From positions 38,128,917 through 38,192,916 of the forward strand of contig NC_052350.1 of NCBI RefSeq assembly GCF_009727055.1: a stretch of DNA of 64,000 nucleotides. The letters run 5' to 3'. The position numbers and the translations under genes were made by a program. Below, piece after piece: positions 1 to 13,300 of the stretch (within the stretch, counting starts at the first letter, position 1; each line of letters begins with the position of its first letter). The DNA comes from Benincasa hispida (taxonomy: Eukaryota; Streptophyta; Magnoliopsida; Cucurbitales; Cucurbitaceae). Below the pieces are notes generated by a model, which worked only from the letters and a program-made list of their open reading frames with translations, searched no databases and was not told the origin of the DNA.

Positions 1-1330
1 CTAGAATGCAATAAGCAACAACAACAGCTTTATAGAGTACTGCTCCGGGTATGGGGAAGTGATGATTAGTCTTATCTCCATATAGTACATTCTGAACAAA
101 AAGCCAACTGGCACCCTTGCATATGCAAAAGGGCGAGTGATCACTTACAATGAAAATGTAAAGAAAGCAAGCTAATTAAGCTAATACAATACATGATATG
201 AAAGTATGCTAGAAGGGGGTTGGATCGGACATGCGGCCATGGGCATCAGGCCCTGGACAAGCATGACCGTGACACCAAACACCCCATAAAAGTTAAAATT
301 ACCATTTGCTTCTTATACTTTGAAATTTGATCAACTTTAGTCCCTATATTTTTAATAAATGTTAAATTTAGTATCTCAAAGTTAATTTTATTAAAATTGA
401 TTAAAAAAAATAATTTTTATGCAAGAAAATATAATATGTAAATATGTTTTAAAAAAATATGCTACTGGATAATAAATTTTAATTAAAAACAAAAAATTTA
501 AGATTTATTAAAAATACAAAAACTAAAGGGGTTTTTCAAAAATAAAAAATTAAGGTAACCTATTTACATATAATTGCAAAATTTAATATTCTTTAATAGA
601 GATGGATAGAAATCTATCCGTGTCTATCGGTAGTAGAAACTGATAGAAGTCTATCATTGATACTATGTGACAGGGGTTGATAGAAGTCTATAGGTGTTTT
701 TGAGCTATTTCTATAAATAATTTGACATTTTTCTATTTATGAACATTTTTCAAAAATAAAATTGAATAATTAAAATTAAAAAAATTTCAAAATATGAAGA
801 CCATATGATATTTATATCTAAATTAAGTGAAGGATGATTTTAAAATAGTTAAAATTATTTTTCTCATAACCTCTGTAAACATTTTTGTTGTCAAAAATTC
901 ATCTGGGAATCACGTGTTTATCAAGGCTGGAGGGCTTGGTTTCTACGGTAGTTATTAGAACTAATAAAATATTACTTTTCTTTCCCTATATTTTGTAATT
1001 ATTCTATTTCCCCCTCTTAAATTGTGTAAAGTAGCCCCAATGGTTTTAGCCTGTTCTGTTCAATGAAGCTGAAGAAGCTAACTGCAATGGCGTCGAGTAG
1101 TGAATAGCCAATATTCTTCTGTAACTCCCAATCAACGAGACTATGTCCAGTCCAAGATTCTTCTGCACAAACCTTTTCTCCCACCTTTTTCTTCTACAAA
1201 TTACCGATTGCAAGTCGCAGAAGAGATCAGAAACCATCCTATTCTTGCAGAATCATTTCTAAACTTGTGAATTTTCACAGCGGAAGGTAAGCAGAAGAAG
1301 AAGCAGAAGCAGAAGAAGAAGAAGAAGAAG
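1..1330. other. 5' flanking and leader region of the hydrolase gene
   Basis: No protein-coding gene is supported here. Most of the stretch is AT-rich. A more GC-rich patch at about 215-290 stands out but matches nothing I recognise. From about 1020 the composition changes to a CT/GA-rich, leader-like sequence that runs into a GAA/CAG purine tract just before the start codon at 1331, which suggests that transcription of the + strand gene begins somewhere in 900-1250. I see no convincing TATA box and do not place a transcription start. Confidence 0.45.
1291..1330 (+). repeat. GAA/CAG purine-rich leader tract
   Basis: A run of GCA-GAA-GAA type triplets lies immediately upstream of the ATG at 1331. 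Such tracts are common in plant 5' leaders and are length-variable. No specific role can be assigned from sequence alone. Confidence 0.6.
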
Positions 1331-4300
1331 ATGGTTCAGAGTTTGAAGGTTGCGTTATTGACTAGGCGAAGCCTTCAGAGTGTTCGTTTCCTCACTCAAA
1401 CGAGAAACCACTGCTCTCTTCCCAGCCATTCTGCTGACTATGATCACGAACAACAAGTCAGTTTTCTAATTCAACAGTTTCCTTGACCTTAGTTTAGTTC
1501 ATTCGTTAATGTCTCTCTCTCTCGCAGGTGCTTGTTGAAGGCAAGGCTTGGTCCAGAACCGCTATTCTTAACAGACCTTCGGCTCTCAATGCTCTCAATA
1601 CTAATATGGTGCATGATCTTTTTTCAGCTTCTTGTGTGTTTCATCTATTTTTCATCACACTTTACTTATNCATTTGTTTGTTTATTTTGGAAAGAAATTG
1701 AAATTACTCGGATGGTTATATTGTATGATAATTTCTTACTCTTAAATGTACTTGGTGCTTAGGGGGCTAGACTGCTGGAATTGTACAGTTCATGGGAAGA
1801 CAATCCTGATGTTGGTTTTGTAGTCTTGAAGGTATTTTCTTGTTCTTGGTGACCGTGAGTTTTTCTATTTTCCTGTCTTCATTTGTCGAGTTTTCTCTGG
1901 GATGATTTCTCGTTTGGCTGTAATCGTACATTGTCAGTTGCAGCTTACACTTCTTTCTTTATTATTTATTTATTTATTTTTTTAAAATTTGGATTATCAA
2001 AGGGCAGTGGCAGGGCATTTTGTGCTGGTGGAGATATTGTTTCACTTTATCATATGATCAACGAAGGTAAGAACCTGATATGCTATGGTGTATTAACACT
2101 TTATTGAATATATGGTTTTAGGAGGGTCAAACTGTTGTCCCCAGCCAGATCAATGGAATCTAATGTAAGAAAACAAAAGTAGAACTATTTTGCACAGAAG
2201 ATGTTTCCATATGTTATAATGAGCTTAGCTTCTATGAAAGTTGAGGACCAAAGAAAACTGTAAATGTGATGATGAAGAACAAAATATCGATATCATCCTC
2301 TATGAAGATGTGTACATTAAATGGTTCCTTGTCTGTACCTTTTGTTCTCAACTGTAAGAGTTTATTGATGGATGTTTGGGTCTTTAATGTTTACAGATAT
2401 TTTTAGGAGTAGGTCAGTGAACTAAACTCTAATAATAGAGCATTTCACCTATTAGATAAACATGAGGTTCCCTCTCAAAACTATTTGGCAATGAGAGAAG
2501 TAATCCATTGATTTTATAAAGCTAGTGATATCTCTCTAGCTTTTCAATCTGGGATCCTCAACATGCCTTCTGAAGATGGTGCCTCTTTAAGTGCACCATT
2601 CTCGAGTCGGATCCCATTTTTTTTCTTAACCGAACACCTATTTGAGCTTTATGGACTTTGATACTATATTAGATAAACATGGGGCTCCTTTGTAACTTCT
2701 AAATTTTGTGGTAGTTATTTTACAACTCTTGGGTCCTTCATATAGTTATACTTTTTCGGGGTTTCTTTGTCCTTTCACGCTTGATAATTTAAGAAGGTAA
2801 TATATTTGAGAAATGGTAATGGATTATATTAAGGCTTAATCATTAACTTTGGTTTCTTATATTAGATTAGAAGTTAGAATTGGCTTTCACATGGTTAACT
2901 AATCTGTCACTTTTGATTAAAATTGCCATCCTTGTGTTTGGTGACTTTTGCAGGGAAGATGGAACAGTGTAAACAGTTTTTCAGCACATTGTATACTTTT
3001 ATATACATGGTCGGTACATACCTGAAGCCCCATGTGAGTTCCTACTTCTTGGATTTGTATCATGAACAGTTGGTTCCATTTTCTTGAAAATATGATGCTT
3101 TCTTAATACTGAGAGCATATAATTATGGTGTTTTGTCTAATATATTCAATAGTAACAAATTTTTCTTGTCCAAACCTTGTTTATGAGACATCTAATAGAT
3201 ATATCTATACCTTTGTGTGCATGTGCGCATTGGAAATGTCTACAGTGACTGTGCATCTAAAAAAATTAGGTTCTCAATGAAAAGTTATTGTATAAAAGTT
3301 ACTTTTGAGGGATTTAAGATGTGTATGTAAAGTTAATCTAAAAAAATGACTTTTGAAGGTATATTTATTTAGGAAGTTTATGGAGATGGAGATTGATTAA
3401 TTTTCCTTGGTTTGGCGGGTGTAGGGAAGGTTTACCACTATGCCCGGGCTGATAACCTCCTCTTGATTTTCTTTAATTAAGCATCACTTTTTGCAGGAGG
3501 TCTAGCAATGACTGTATCATGATGTATTTGCTATTCTGTTTCTTCATCAATGTAGCTTCTATCTATATTGAGTGGATTATATATATGTGTGTGTGTATAT
3601 ATTAGATATATATACATATATATAATATACATACATACACATATATATGTATATGTATATATATACACATATATACCAACTTTTTGGCTCTAAAAAATTA
3701 CAACAAATGTGAAAATCCATTCCTTAATCATTAACATGGATTTGTTTTGATTCCCTTGCTCATTTGTTTGCTCATTGCTCCTTTGCGAAGCGCTTTTGGA
3801 ATATTGTTTTGGAAGCTTTTGGTTGGTCTTTGGTCTTCCCTAACTCTATTTTTGATCTCTTGGCTTCTCTATTTGTGGGGCATCCTTTTGATGGTTCTAG
3901 ATGAATATTTTGGTTGGCTATTATGCGGGGGTTCTTTTGGACTCTTTGGGGTGAACGTAATGCTCAGCTCTTCAAAGACATATCCTCTACTTTTGAAAGA
4001 TTTTTTGATTTGGTGCTTACTCATGTTTTCAATTGGTGTAATTTTAAGTCTCCTTTTAATTCTTATAGTTTATCTTTCTTTCTCTCCCATTGGAGAGATT
4101 TCTTGTAATCACCTATTTCATTCATTCAATTAATGTTTCTATTTCCAAAAAAAAAAAAAAAAAACTTGGATTTGTTTTGGCTGATTGTATGCATTCATCC
4201 ACGTTTACTACATGGAAACAGTTTGACTTCTTCAACATTGCGTTGATAATCTTCATGTAGGTGGCAATTCTACATGGCATTACCATGGGTGGTGGGACTG

Positions 4301-7300
4301 GAATTTCAATTCCTGGGACTTTTCGAGTTGCAACTGATAAAACTGTAAGTCATAGGCACACATAACTCCCTCCCCCACAACCTACTACCTTCTTTGAAGG
4401 TTTTATTTATTATTATAATTTCTGTAAGTCAAACGATTCCTCTCATTATTCATTATTTTCAGTCAGAAGATGAGGTAATAGTATTGGTATGTAGGTAAAT
4501 ACACTTGGCCATGTGTGCTAGGTGGTAATTTTTTGGAAGTCATCAATCACTTTCTAGTTGCCCATTTAATTTAAACTATCTCGGTATGCTTGTTTTAAAA
4601 AAAAATGCCCCAAATCTGAATCTCCAATAGGCCAGAAATAATAAATGTATGCCAAAGGAAACATGTAAGGGGTAGGGGAACTTTGAGTGAGATTAGATTG
4701 TTTGTCAGCTTAGGGTTTAGGGATGAGTGAGAGAAGTCGTGATGGGAGTGATTATAAATCGAAGATAGAACCTTAGGGGGCATGTTTTTCGTTAAGCAAA
4801 GTTTAGTTAGCACTTAGATCTTCCTGAGTTGTACCCTTTTGTTCTTAAGTAATATCAAATTCTGTTATCTTGGTATTAGAGCGGTCAATTAAGAAATGGG
4901 AACAGACCAAAAAACATGAAAACTATATTAGATGCAGATCAAGAATGTGCAGTTGAGAATGAGGTTGGGCAGATTAGGCAGAGATGAACAAATCCATCAA
5001 AAAGAACATACTGGGTAAGAAGTTGGAGTTGGAGTGAATGTGGAAATTGACAAAGACAGTCTCAGCTGTGGAAAAGGATGAGATGCACATAAATGGGCAA
5101 TGCAAGAAATCTTACTGGTGACAATTACCATTGAAATAGGTGCCAACAACTGTGAGACAAGTAAGAATTGCACCTTGGCTCCAATTTTTGATTTGAGGTT
5201 GCAGAAGTTGGAGGTTCCCATTTTCAGGAGAGCTAGCTTGAATGAATGGTTGTATTGTGTTGTTAGGTACTTTGTGAGGATTAGTGAATCAGTTGTCTGA
5301 GTAAGATAGTTTTAATTGGAATGGGGCAATTACAACAAGCTTGCCTCTCAGGTTTTCCAAGTCCATTTATCTTGAAGACAAATGCTTCAGGGGTGGGTAG
5401 GAAGCTGGACCATTGGCTTAGTCAAACTCTTCCCTCTACACATTAGCCCAAGGCCATGTATGAAACAGAGCTTGCCAATTGTTTTGGTAATCCAGAAGTG
5501 GCAACCTGTTGGGGTGGAAGTTTATTGTTCTAGTGATGGTGAATACAACTGTAGAAAATGATAGATCTTTGATAACCAAACAATCCAAAAAGAGAGTTCA
5601 AGGAATAGTCTGCCACTCCTTGAGAGAAAACCGATGCAGCCTAAGGCTACTGGATCCTATTAGGATAGAAATCTGTCCTTTGGTTACTGAAGTTAACAGG
5701 CAATCTCAATAGTTTCTCATTGTGTAAATAAGCACTGAATGAATTCATTTTAAAAGCTTTTATATTGATTGTCAAGTACATTTGTGCAACCAATTTCAGG
5801 TTTTTGCTACCCCTGAAACGCTGATTGGTTTCCACCCTGATGCTGGTGCATCCTTCCACCTCTCACATCTGCCTGGTCGCATGGGTAACTTCGATACTTT
5901 CCATCATGTTTGACCTGTTCCAAAATCTTGCACGACAAAAACAAATTAATGTTACAGCCAAAATAGCTACTTCATAGTCAAGAACATCTTCCATAAAAAC
6001 AAATTAATGTTATTTTTAGGGAAGCTAATGGTGGTAGTTAGTATTATTTCATTTTTCAATGCTGCATAACGTTTATTCATCTCAGTCTATGGTATCAGTG
6101 ATCCTCATAGAGTTTGAACGTGCATATGACTCCTTTTAGATCAAGGGATGAAGCTATTATGCTTTTGTTGTGCTGAAGTAGGAAGAGTAAACATTTTATT
6201 TCCCTAATACAAATCAGAATTGCACCTTGGAATAGAATTACATATTAGAAGTGTTACTTTGTTTGCTTCTTCTGGAAGTGTTTCTTCATTTTTGGATTAT
6301 TGGGTTGGTAAATGCATACGGATAATTTTTAAAATTTATTTTGCATCTTAGTTACTCAGGACATAAGTGAAATCTCCTTTTCATTTGGGAAGAATGCTGA
6401 ATGTCTTCTGGATTTTGGTCTTAAATATTTGAGAGAATAGACTTTGCTTTGAGGCTGGAAATGGATTCCATTGGCTTTCAGCATCATTTAAACTAAAATA
6501 GTGATTGTTGTTGTTCTGATTGCATAGGATGCATGCAAATATTGTATGGGGGTATATTTGGTTACATAACTTGGATGCCAAGCATCTGGTGTACCATATG
6601 TGGGACAATTATAAGTTAGAGACTAGTGTGCACATATAGAAGAGGAAAATAATTTAATCTTGTGTTGAAAGAGGTCTGAATATAATCTGTCACCTTTTTA
6701 TAAGGATAACTACAAAGTACCGGTTCTGGTCAAGGCTCCAGGTTTGGATTTGCAATGAAAATTGAAGGATCCCTCTAGCCTTTAAACTGAAGGATTCTAC
6801 ATCTATTCTCTATCTCATCTACCGGATGCTGTCTGATGGAGCTTCCAGCTTGAATATGCCCGATTAAGATCACAACTGGAAGGAAAATTACAAACTATAA
6901 TACAAAGAAAGGTTACTAATACTAGCCCTATCAAGATTAAGTCCCTACAAGTTTTTGTTACTCCTCCAGGTTACAAGCTTTCCAAACAAAGGTGCATTAG
7001 TTATAATTTTCTATCAATTTTAACTTTCCCAATCTGCATTAGGGTATATTTTATTCTTTTGTTTCGTTGTTTTCATCTATCACACTTTTTGTAAAGATTT
7101 CCTAGAACTTATAGTTAAGAGTTAGATTTCTTAAAATTTTTCCAATCTTCAACCAAGATCCGTTGGGTTGATCTTGTACTATTACAGGACAAATTTAAAA
7201 GGAGATATAATTATAAGCTGTCTAGTACAAGCTCTGAGTTGAGTTCCACCCAATTTAAAATAAGTTTGAGAAACTTGAAATATTCACAACCCAGGTAATG

Positions 7301-10300
7301 ATGGTAGAAGTTCCCCATGGGAAAGTTCTGATAGGCCCCTGGTTATTAGGAAATATATGAGAAAAAGGAAAAGAGGAGGTGACTAAAATGTAAATGAGTG
7401 AGAAATGAATTTAGATAGTTATGGGAGAGTGGTGGATTGATGGTGGGCCTGAGAGGAAAGATTCGAGTAGTTATAATGTTAGTCTGTATGAGGTGGGTAT
7501 TCTTTTTCATCATTTTGCATTATATTGAAATGTAGCTCTGAGAGCTTGTAAGGGAGGGAGTCTCGGCTTCCTTGGCATTTTGGCCTAAATAGTGAATAGA
7601 TAATCCGTGTTCTATCATTTTGGTATCGGAGTCATTGCTCCTCGGGAGATAGTGAAGAAAATGGAGGCTCAAATGTTTGCAATTGAAGAACAAATCACCT
7701 TGCTACAGGTGGGTATGGAAACACGGATGGATCAACGATTTGTAGAAATGTAGTAGTTGACGAAAAATTCCACGACAATACAATTTGAAGCTATGGGGAG
7801 ACTGAATTCACTTAACGCAGAAAGATGAGTACATTGTGTTAAAAAATTTGCAAAACAAACACAAAAGAAAGACTTAAACAAAACAAACACCCCCAAATTT
7901 ATCTTCCCCTTGTGCGGTCATCATCGTTGCGTTCAGAGGGAGGATTTTCTTCTTCTTGGAACTGAAGGGATTACTGAAGGGTTGGAGGGATAGCTGGAGT
8001 AGGGATGTGTTGTGCAAAGACCTCATAAAAGTAGTTTATCATGAAACGAAACTGGTCATCTTGCCTTTGAGCTTGGCGGCAAATAAAGTCCCTCAACGCT
8101 CCTTGCTGACACATGAGCACATCTTGCTGACTGGCTGCATCAGAGGCTGCAGGATTACATCATTCAAATACTTGTGTAGGTCGCACATGTCAACATCAAC
8201 ATATTTTGTATTGGGGTCTCATGGTAGGTTACGTCCAAACTCATTATCCGCCCGCGGTGAGCTCCCTTTTGTCTCACTAATTCTGGGCCTAGGCAAATTT
8301 TGTGAAGTGCTAACGCCTTGACCAGTTGGGTCATAAACAAATGTGGGAGGGTGGGAGGATGGGAGGATACTTGATGCGGTGACTTCAGAGAAGATGGAGT
8401 CTTTTCCTTCTCCATTTTTGGGGGAGGAGGAGTTTTCTCGTGTTGATCTTCAGGAGGAGGAGGAGGAGTCTTTTCCTTTTCAAACTTTTTAGATGGTGGT
8501 GAAACATTGAAGTGAGGCTCAGGATCTTCATCTTCTATAACTTGCTTCTCTGAGCTCGACGCTTCGGCCTCTTGTACCTCTTTCACCACTTTTCGCTTCT
8601 TGGGCTTTGGAGGTTGTGGGGAGTTGGTGTTTTGAGACTGTGAAGGTCGCATTGATGTCTTAACTGGTTTAGGTTTGGGCAGCGAATCCTTTAACAACCT
8701 TCTGAGGATTTGCTTGGTCGTAATGCTGTGGACTTCCACCACTGGTTCATCCTTGACGAGTAGGGCAACATTCACGCAAAGCCCTGCCACCATCCAAGGA
8801 AAGAACAACTGAACCCTTGGTTTGCCAAATACCCCTTGAACCTAGACAGCTACGATGCTGCCAACATCCATGGGGATGCGCTGCATGATGTAGTAGGCTG
8901 CCATTGCTCGATCCCTTGAAACTGATTTATCGTGCATTGTTGGGATCAACTTCCTTTTGAAAAAATAAACCCACAAATTTTAATCAGGAGTTAGGCAATT
9001 TGAGGGCAATGTCATAATGCTCCTCCAGTTGGACCTAGGCTTTGCCAACACCCTCAACACATCAGCCATGCGCTCACGGGTAGGCGATTCAATTATCTTA
9101 TTTCTTTCTACCTCTAGGTTATCCCTCAACTTGAACATGCCATTGATAACCCGTGCATTGAATGGCACCTGGAATCATTGACCTTGACTTTGTCTTCTTT
9201 AGGGTGGATCTTGCCATGGTAGAATGCGTGCACCACTGAAGGTTGGATCATGCTGGGACCAACACAGCCTGTCCAATTAGTCAATGATCTCTGTGATGTA
9301 GGCAGGTAGTGGGGAACTTTCAAGGAAGAACCCTATTTTCAGCAACAGGTCATCAAATTGCTTGCGTCGACGTTTGTTTGCCTCCTTTGGTGGTGCCTCT
9401 TCAACCACCTCTTTTCCTTTGTCTTTCTTTTTCTCAGGGCCTTCAAACACCTTGCTTCCTCCAACTCTCACCATTTTCTCTTTCTTCTGTTCACTCTTCT
9501 CCCTCCTCTTTTCTTCTCTAATTTTCTTAATGTTTCTTCAGATGTGTTCCTTCTTCGCCGCCTTCTCATTTTCACTAAATTCTTCTTGCAGCTCTCTCTC
9601 AACTTCGACTGCAACTGCCTCCAATGTGCTTTCTTCAATTTCCTCCGTGTTGAGTTCGGTTTCTAACTCAACAGCTCCTTGCTCCACCTCGTCATCGCAA
9701 ATCTCTCTCCAATGTAATTGCGGCGATGAAGAGTTGAGTGTCTTCTTTCAGCTCGTGAAGCCTTTGTTTCATCTTTTCTCTTTTCTCAGCGCACTGGGCT
9801 TCTATTTTCTCTACAGAGGATGCAGGGAGGACGACCTCAAGACTAGTCGCTTTGTGCTCCACTTCTTCTGCTGCGTGTTCACGGTACGGACAGACCAAAA
9901 AAGCCTCAAGTTCCTTTTGGAACAATGAATCATAGCCGGAGAATATTAGAAATGGATGGCCAAACTGATAGGTTAGGATTTCTTGATCAAATACGAGAAG
10001 GGATTAGAGAATTCTGTCGCAGACACTCTATCTCGAATTTCGATAGCAGTTGAACTGACCGCTTGGAGCTGTGTAGAAGGCGTTAACACTACTGTCTCAT
10101 TTATCAAGATGAGGGATTGAGGTAAATCCATCAGGCCATTTGAGATGGTGGTCAATTTCTAGCTAGGTACTCAATAAAGGGAGACTTATTATTATACAAG
10201 CAGAGGATAGTGTTACCTCCTACGTCTTGACAATACCTCTGTTGCTTCAAAAGTTTCACAACAATCCAGTGGGAGGGCATAATGGGGTTGTAAAAATGTA

Positions 10301-13300
10301 TCAACGTGTCAAAAAGGAGTTATTTTGGACTAGTATGAAAGCTATTGTGTGTGCCTTTGTAGGGGATTGCTCCGTGTGAACAAGCAAAGTACCTGTCTTA
10401 GGCCGCCACAGGGTTGTTGCAACCTTTGCCCGTGTAGGGGATGATCTAGGATGACATTTCTATTCATTGATGGTTTGCCTAAATCTGAGGGGTATAATGC
10501 AATAATGGTGGTAGTGGATAGGTTGTCAAAATATGCCAATTTTATTCCGCTGAAACAAACCCTATACAGCAGTCACGATGGCTACTGTGTTCCTGAAAGA
10601 GATAGTATGGCTCCATGGAGTACCAAAGAGTATTGTGTCAGGTAGAGATAAGGTGTTTACTAGTTTGTTTTGGAAGGAATTATTTTGATTAATGGGCACG
10701 CAATTGAAGAGGAGCATGGCTTACTACCCCAAACTGATGGTCAAACGGAAGTAGTCAATCAGGGATTGGAAGCATACTTATGTTGTTTTACAATGGAAAC
10801 ACTGACAAAGTGGTCGAAAGGGTTAGCATGGGCCAAATATAATTACGACACTTCTTACCACACCTCTTTGAAGAAGACCCCGTATGAAGTAGTGTATGGC
10901 AGGCTGGGGCCTCCGTTGGTGTCTTATGAAGCAGGGGATGCCGTGGTCCGTGCGGTAGATGGCCTTTTAAAAGATCGTGACGAAACGCTGAAAGACTTGA
11001 AGGTCATGTTGGAACGAATTCAACAGCGGATGAAAGCTTTAGCACATACCAAACGGAGCACATTATGGGTTGGCTATATGTCAAGCTGTGACCTTATCGA
11101 CAAAGCACATTGTTCATACATAAGCATCAGAAGCTGGGATCCCGATTCATTGGTCCTTTTCAGATTGTTGAGCGTATAGCACCTGTGGCCTATAAACCAA
11201 TCTACCGGTTAATGTCCACATTCACTTAGTCTTTCATGTGTCTCAATTACATAAGGCCATTGGATCTGTTTTACCAAGGATCACAACACCTCCATTGCTG
11301 CAGAAGGATGGGTCGTTGCATCTCCAACCTACCTCTATTTTCGGAGTACGCAAGATTGGAGCTACTGTGGTGTCACCTACTAATTTTGAGGTGTTAATTC
11401 AATGGGAAGGCATGTTGAATGAGGATACTACGTGGGAAAATGGATTGCACATTGTCGAACAATTCCCGGACTTCCACCTTTAGGACAAGGTGGGTTTTTG
11501 GGGGCGGATAGTGATAGGCCCATAGTTATTAGGAGATATATGAGAAAAAGGAAAAGAGGAGGTGAATAAAATGTAAATGAGTGAGAAAGGAATTTAGTTA
11601 GTTATGGGAGAGTGGCAGATTGATTGTGAGCCTGCGAGGAAGGATTCGGGTAGTTAGAATGGGGAGGCTATATTTAGTTTTGTTAAAAATAAAGAATAAG
11701 GAAAAGAAGAACAATAAGATTACGTGGAAACCCTAGTATAGGGAGAAAAACCACGATATAAAGACTTTTCTTATTCTTTTAAATCTGATACACTGAATAC
11801 ACAGGGACACACTGTATAAATAGACAATAGAAAACACTTGCCCCTAGGTTAATAACCCTATTTTCAACACTCCCCCTCAAGTTGGAGCATAGATATTGAC
11901 AAGGCCCAACTTGCTTACACAATAATTAAAATTTTGTCTCAGTAACCCTTTTGTAAGAACATCAGCAACTTGTTGGTTTGAAGGAATATAAGGGATGCAT
12001 ATGTTTCCACTGTCCAACCTCTCCTTAATGTAGTGTCTGTCTATCTCTACATGTTTAATTCTGTCATGTTGAACTGGGTTGTTTGCAATACTGATGGCAA
12101 CTTTATTATCACAAAACAATTTCATTGGAAGCTCATTATCTTGCTGGAGATCTGATAATACTTTCTTCAACCAGATTTCTTCACAAATCCCTAGACTCAT
12201 GGCCCGATACTCAGCCTCAGCACTACTTCTAGCAACAACTCTTTGTTTCTTACTTCTCCAGGTGACTAGATTTCCCCAGACAAACGTACAATACCCAGAC
12301 ATTGATTTTCTATCAACAACAGACCCTGCTCAGTCAGAATCAGTGTAGGCTTCAACAGATCGTTTATCGGTTTTCTTGAACATTAGGCCTTTACCAGGAG
12401 TTCCTTTCAGATACCGAAGAATACGTTCAACTACTGTCTTATGATCCTCACAAGGAGCTTGCATAAACTGACTCACAGCACTTACTGCATAAGAAATATC
12501 AGGTCTTGTGTGAGACAAGTATATCAACTTCCCAACTAACCGCTGATACCTTTCTTTATTAACAGGAATTCTATCATTTTTATCACCGAGTTTCGCATTA
12601 TATTCTACTGGTGTGTCAACAGGTTTACACCCAGTCATACCTGACTCTTTTAGCAAGTCTAGAGTATATTTTCGTTGAGAAACTGATATACCCTTTTTTG
12701 AGCGAGCCACTTCCATTCCCAGAAAGTATCTTAGCTTCCCGAGGTCTTTAATTTCAAATTCTTTGGCCATCTTTGTTTTTAGCCTCATGACATCATCATC
12801 CTCAGATAAAACAATGTCATCAACGTAGACAATAAGAATAACTATCTTCCCTTATGTTGATATTTTTATAAAAAGAGTGTGATCGGAATGCCCTTGAACA
12901 TACCCCTGTGCTTTCACAAAAGTTGTGAACCTGTCAAACCAGGCCCTCGGAGACTGTTTCAATCCATATAGTGACTTCCTTAATCTACACACCTTATTTT
13001 TGAATTGACTCTTGAACTCGGGAGGGGGACTCATATAGACTTCCTCCTCAAGTTCCCCATTCAAAAATGCATTTTTAACATCAAGTTGGTGCAGAGGCCA
13101 ATCTTTATTCACAGCAACTGATAAGAGCACTCGGATCGTGTTAAGTTTAGCCACAGGTGAAAAAGTTTCAGAATAATCTACTCCATAGGTTTGAGTAAAG
13201 CCTCTTGTAACGAGTCTAGCCTTGTACCGGTCAATTGTCCCATCTGACTTGTACTTTATAGCAAACACCCATTTACATCCAACTGTCTTGTGCCCTTCAG

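Noticed and set aside
1046..1237. 63-codon - strand frame upstream of the gene, and an overlapping + frame open from 1082 to 1270
   Set aside because: Neither resembles a protein I know, the + frame lacks a Met, and the region looks like the transcribed leader of the hydrolase gene.
3747..4133. 128-codon + frame rich in Leu/Trp, membrane-like
   Set aside because: It is an alternate frame of the truncated LINE; the meaningful frame is 3914-4108.
9362..9928. 188-codon Ser/Phe-rich + frame
   Set aside because: Mostly the complement of the Glu/Lys-rich antisense gene. Only its last ~16 codons are real gypsy RNase H sequence.
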